This document shows positions 33,814 to 36,218 of a stretch of DNA of 36,218 nucleotides, piece by piece. Position numbers and translations under genes: made by a program. The notes under the pieces are model-generated. The model did not search any database. It saw only the letters and a program-made list of their open reading frames with translations, and was not told the DNA's origin. Origin of the DNA: Paracoccaceae bacterium (GTDB lineage Bacteria > Pseudomonadota > Alphaproteobacteria > Rhodobacterales > Rhodobacteraceae); contig JAAXIY010000069.1 in the NCBI GenBank assembly GCA_012270125.1, positions 1-36,218 of the forward strand, written 5' to 3'. Every line of letters starts with the position of its first letter. The stretch's first letter is position 1.

Positions 33814-34275
33814 ATGATTAATCAGGATGACTTCAGATCTGCTTTAGGAAAATACGTAACAGGTATTACAATTGTTACCTGTAATAGCAAAAACGGTCCA
33901 ATAGGCATTACGGCTAATAGCTTTTCAAGCTTATCTTTATCACCTCCATTAGTTTTATGGTCTCCTGCAAAGGCTTCCAAAAGGCATGATACCTTTTTAG
34001 AGGCTGAAAAATTTATAATTCATATTGCTAACGAAGACCAAATTGAGCTCTGCAAAAGCTTTTCAAAGAGTGCTGATGGCGGAGATGGAGTAAATTGGGA
34101 GTTCAATAATGAAGGTGAAGCTTTCATCAAAAATTGTTCCGCGCGCTTTGAATGCATAAAGTATAATCACTTCGATGGAGGAGATCATTCAATCATCGTA
34201 GGGGAAGTGAAAAAGTTTGAAACAACGGACCATAAGCCGTTAGCCTATTGGGGGGGTGCTTACACAAAACTTTAA
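33814..34275 (+). CDS. smoA: Flavin reductase family protein; probable FMN reductase partner of the monooxygenase
   Basis: The 153-residue protein is a single flavin-reductase-like split-barrel domain: FRSALGKYVTGITIVTC, the FMN-contact stretch GITANSFSSLSLSPPLVLW, FIIHIANEDQIELCKSFS and the C-terminal HSIIVGEVKKFE with PLAYWGGAY. Such enzymes use NAD(P)H to make free FMNH2 for two-component monooxygenases. It lies 21 bases after the aldo/keto reductase, with GGAAG before the ATG, completing the SmoC-SmoB-SmoA set. It is not related to the flavodoxin-like SsuE reductase. The pyridine nucleotide preference cannot be read. Confidence 0.85.
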   Translation: MINQDDFRSALGKYVTGITIVTCNSKNGPIGITANSFSSLSLSPPLVLWSPAKASKRHDTFLEAEKFIIHIANEDQIELCKSFSKSADGGDGVNWEFNNEGEAFIKNCSARFECIKYNHFDGGDHSIIVGEVKKFETTDHKPLAYWGGAYTKL

Positions 34276-34360
34276 TTTTCTATTTAATTCCGAAATATGA
34301 AGACAAAAAAATTTAAATAGATTTTACTTTTTTTGTTTTTATATCGCCAAACTTTTATAA

Positions 34361-34374
34361 TTGACCTTGGTCAA
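34361..34374. promoter_or_regulatory. 14-bp perfect palindromic site upstream of the sugar-binding protein gene
   Basis: TTGACC-TT-GGTCAA has exact 6-base arms around two bases. It lies in the 220-base gap 34276-34495, about 12 bases upstream of the first AGCGCT-centred site, and may bind a GntR-type or other dimeric regulator. Confidence 0.4.
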
Positions 34375-34385
34375 CTTTTAGAGTT

Positions 34386-34420
34386 TGGTAGCGCTATCAA
34401 CAGTGTAAATTTTAGCGCTT
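34386..34420. promoter_or_regulatory. Tandem AGCGCT-centred operators, LacI-family type
   Basis: TTGGTAGCGCTATCAA (16 bases within 34385-34400) is a palindrome with one mismatch per arm and has the CG-centred form of LacI/GalR operators. A second AGCGCT core lies at 34414-34419, centred 24 bases downstream, in a weaker palindrome. No LacI-family gene is in the window. Confidence 0.55.
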
Positions 34421-34432
34421 AAACTTTACAAA

Positions 34433-34460
34433 TTGGGTCTTCTTATGACTTGATTTTAAT
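34433..34460 (+). promoter_or_regulatory. Tentative promoter of the sugar-binding protein gene
   Basis: TTGGGT (34433-34438) and TTTAAT (34455-34460) are 16 bases apart, giving a start about 30 bases before the ATG. The -35 is weak. The LacI-type sites lie just upstream. Confidence 0.3.
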
Positions 34461-34495
34461 GTAACTGAAATGTTTCAACTCTTGGGAGGAAAAGA

Positions 34496-35839
34496 ATGAA
34501 ACTTAATACTAAAACTTTAAGCATCACAGCTGCTCTATCCTTGGGCTTCGGTTCAATGGGTATCGCGGGCTCTCACGATGTTTGCAATACACCTTCTAAA
34601 TTAGGCGATATGGGAAGCTTTCCCGGTGAAGTCATAACTATGCAAGGATCAATGCTAGGCACTGACCAAGAAATGTTAGAAAACACCATTAGTTGCTTTG
34701 AAAAAGCAACTGGTGCGAAAGTTCAATATTCTGGCTCTCGTGACTTTGCAGCGCTCGTAGTTGCTGATATGCGTTCAAACAACCCACCTAACATTGCCAT
34801 CTTTCCACAGCCTGGTCTTGCAGCCGATATGGCAGCAGAAGGCCATTTAGTGCCTATTGGGGACGACGCAGCCGCATGGATGAAAGACAATTACGGTGCA
34901 GGCTCTTCTTGGGTAGACCTCGGAACCTATGCAGACCCTAATGGTAACGACCAATTCTATGGTTTTGCCTTTAAAATGGATTTAAAATCATTGGTCTGGT
35001 ATTCACCCGAACAGTTTGAAGACAACGGTTATGAAATTCCATCCACTATGGAAGAACTCATTGCTTTATCCGATCAGATGGTAGCTGATGGAAATACACC
35101 TTGGTGTATTGGTGTTGAGTCTGGAAACGCTACAGGTTGGACCGCAACCGACTGGATGGAAGACATCATGCTTCGTACTACTTCAGCTGAAAACTACGAT
35201 CGTTGGGTTTCAAACGATTTAGCATTTAACAGCCCTGAAGTGATCAATGCTATGGAACTTTATGGTCAATTCTCTCGAAACGATGATTACGTTGCGGGTG
35301 GAGCAGCTTCAGTAGCGACGACTTCATTTGGTGATGCACCAAAAGGTTTATTCACATCGCCTCCAAGTTGTATGATGCACCGTCAAGCTTCCTTCATCAC
35401 TGGATTCTTTCCTGACAAAGGTGAGGAAGTTGCCCGCGGTGAAGCAGATGCATTTTATTTTCCACCTTTTGCATCTGGAAACCTAGGAAACCCAGTTCTT
35501 GGTGCTGGAACATTGTATACTATGGCAAAAGACTCTCCAGCGACCCGTGCATTCTTTAAGTATTTACAAGAAGCTTCAGCACATGAGGCGTGGATGCAGC
35601 AAGGTGTATTCCTTACAGCTCATAAGGGTGCTGACTTAAATGCTTACGCAACACCTCTATTAAGAAAGCAAGGCGAGATCCTAGCAAATGCTACTACGTT
35701 TCGCTTTGATGCATCAGACTTGATGCCTGGTGCTATCGGTGCTGGCGCTTTCTGGAGTGAAATGACCGCGTTCGCAAACGGCCAGGATGCAAAAACAACT
35801 GCTGACAATATTCAAGCAGCTTGGGATGCTATAAAGTAA
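34496..35839 (+). CDS. aglE: AglE-type alpha-glucoside ABC transporter substrate-binding protein
   Basis: The 447-residue periplasmic receptor belongs to the family 1 extracellular solute-binding proteins and closely follows the AglE pattern of Rhodobacterales: FEKATGAKVQYSGSRDF, NPPNIAIFPQPGLAADMA, WMKDNYGAGSSWVDLGTY, TPWCIGVESGNATGWTATDW, GAGTLYTMAKDSPA and TTFRFDASDLMPGAIGAGAF. An export signal occupies about residues 1-26 with cleavage near AGS. A strong GGGAGG precedes the ATG. AglE proteins bind alpha-glucosides such as trehalose or sucrose. Sulfoquinovosyl glycerol is an alpha-glucoside too, so with the upstream smo-type genes it may be the ligand, but an ordinary alpha-glucoside operon beginning here cannot be excluded. 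A hairpin follows the gene. Confidence 0.9.
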   Translation: MKLNTKTLSITAALSLGFGSMGIAGSHDVCNTPSKLGDMGSFPGEVITMQGSMLGTDQEMLENTISCFEKATGAKVQYSGSRDFAALVVADMRSNNPPNIAIFPQPGLAADMAAEGHLVPIGDDAAAWMKDNYGAGSSWVDLGTYADPNGNDQFYGFAFKMDLKSLVWYSPEQFEDNGYEIPSTMEELIALSDQMVADGNTPWCIGVESGNATGWTATDWMEDIMLRTTSAENYDRWVSNDLAFNSPEVINAMELYGQFSRNDDYVAGGAASVATTSFGDAPKGLFTSPPSCMMHRQASFITGFFPDKGEEVARGEADAFYFPPFASGNLGNPVLGAGTLYTMAKDSPATRAFFKYLQEASAHEAWMQQGVFLTAHKGADLNAYATPLLRKQGEILANATTFRFDASDLMPGAIGAGAFWSEMTAFANGQDAKTTADNIQAAWDAIK

Positions 35840-35859
35840 TATAGCTAAACGAGTATGGT

Positions 35860-35887
35860 AAGAGCACAGGAAAAAACCTGTGCTCTT
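35860..35887 (+). terminator. Strong hairpin after the sugar-binding protein gene
   Basis: AAGAGCACAGG (35860-35870) pairs perfectly with CCTGTGCTCTT (35877-35887), 11 bp, with an AAAAAA loop and a T-rich tail. As in the BMP operon, it sits between receptor and membrane-protein genes and would raise receptor output relative to the rest. Confidence 0.82.
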
Positions 35888-35914
35888 ATTCTTTAATTTG
35901 GGGCAAAAAATTTA

Positions 35915-36218
35915 ATGCGTTCTGTTCAATCAATAATTTTTAGTAACAGCTTAGCCATCGTTCTCACGATAGTTTGCGTATTACCAATTACTGCTGTCTT
36001 TGTATTTTCTCTAACTGCTCCCATAGATGACGCTTTTGCAAATTTTGGCCTTTGGCTTCACAACAAATATGAATGGTCTGTAGCAACTTTTGTGACAGAA
36101 TTGAGATTTGCGAAAGTTGGTTTTGCTTTACGTTCTGTTTTGATAGCTTTGTTCATCTCATTTTTATATTACTGGATCACAAATTGGCTTAACTTTGGGC
36201 TAGCTAATTTCAGATCGA
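35915..36218 (+). CDS. Membrane protein, probable ABC sugar transporter permease (N-terminal part only)
   Basis: An open frame starts at ATG 35915 and runs off the window without a stop, giving 101 codons. It begins MRSVQSIIFSNSLAIVLTIV, with a first hydrophobic helix at about 9-35, a soluble stretch, and a second helix at about 76-92 (SVLIALFISFLYYWITNWL). Its place after an AglE-type receptor predicts the AglF permease. The second helix resembles the N-terminal helix of AglF proteins, but the preceding 70 residues are not what I expect at an AglF start. The frame may therefore use a later start, carry an N-terminal extension, or be another membrane protein. No alternative ATG is present in the visible part. 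Confidence 0.5.
   Translation, partial: MRSVQSIIFSNSLAIVLTIVCVLPITAVFVFSLTAPIDDAFANFGLWLHNKYEWSVATFVTELRFAKVGFALRSVLIALFISFLYYWITNWLNFGLANFRS

Overview
The window looks like chromosome of a marine alphaproteobacterium of the order Rhodobacterales (Roseobacter-like). The protein sequences and several gene neighbourhoods are typical of that group: rpoH-coaBC-dut-moeB, rsmI facing a penicillin-binding-protein activator, nfuA-tsaB-rimI, a TauE gene coupled to a TIGR02186 gene, and an AglE-type binding protein. The DNA is clearly AT-rich, intergenic gaps are short and many genes overlap by 1-8 bases. This suggests one of the streamlined low-GC planktonic lineages, but that is an inference and not a phylogeny. 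No rRNA, tRNA, CRISPR array, insertion sequence, phage gene or attachment site was recognised. No gene-free stretch exceeds 300 bases; the longest is about 220 bases at 34276-34495.

Layout. 1-4.5 kb: the end of an Hsp20 chaperone gene (minus strand, cut by the edge), then ydcH-purE-purK (plus), facing groES-groEL (minus), which has a CIRCE operator over its promoter. 4.5-9.3 kb: a tightly packed minus-strand unit coaBC-dut-moeB-dcp. 9.3-12.3 kb: rpoH (RpoH_II-like, behind an RpoE/ChrR-type promoter), gshB and rsmI, all minus. 12.4-17.8 kb: lipoprotein (LpoA-like)-glnD-murJ, overlapping, with TTG starts for glnD and murJ. 17.8-21.8 kb: a rhomboid-fold protein lacking both catalytic residues, then trpS-usp and, behind an exact Irr (ICE)-type iron box, nfuA-tsaB-rimI. 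21.9-26.8 kb: a BMP-family nucleoside ABC importer with a strong hairpin after the binding-protein gene. 26.8-29.8 kb: TauE/SafE exporter plus TIGR02186 partner, an SDR dehydrogenase and a hot-dog thioesterase.

29.8-36.2 kb is the most interesting part. A GntR/UTRA regulator and a Gfo/Idh/MocA protein run leftward. Running rightward are an SsuD-like FMNH2 monooxygenase, a YdhF-like aldo/keto reductase, a short flavin reductase, an alpha-glucoside-type ABC binding protein and the start of a membrane protein. This content matches the sulfoquinovose monooxygenase (sulfo-SMO) pathway: SmoC, SmoB, SmoA and an importer. No classical GH31 sulfoquinovosidase is visible. The Gfo/Idh/MocA protein is therefore a good candidate for an NAD+-dependent (GH188-type) sulfoquinovosidase. 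The model is: uptake of sulfoquinovosyl glycerides, release of sulfoquinovose, oxidative loss of sulfite to give 6-oxo-glucose, and reduction to glucose. The TauE protein could export the sulfite. The pathway assignment rests on gene content and is inferred.

Other signals: two long near-perfect inverted repeats lie inside the coding sequences of glnD and trpS, and paired AGCGCT-centred operators precede the alpha-glucoside-type binding-protein gene.
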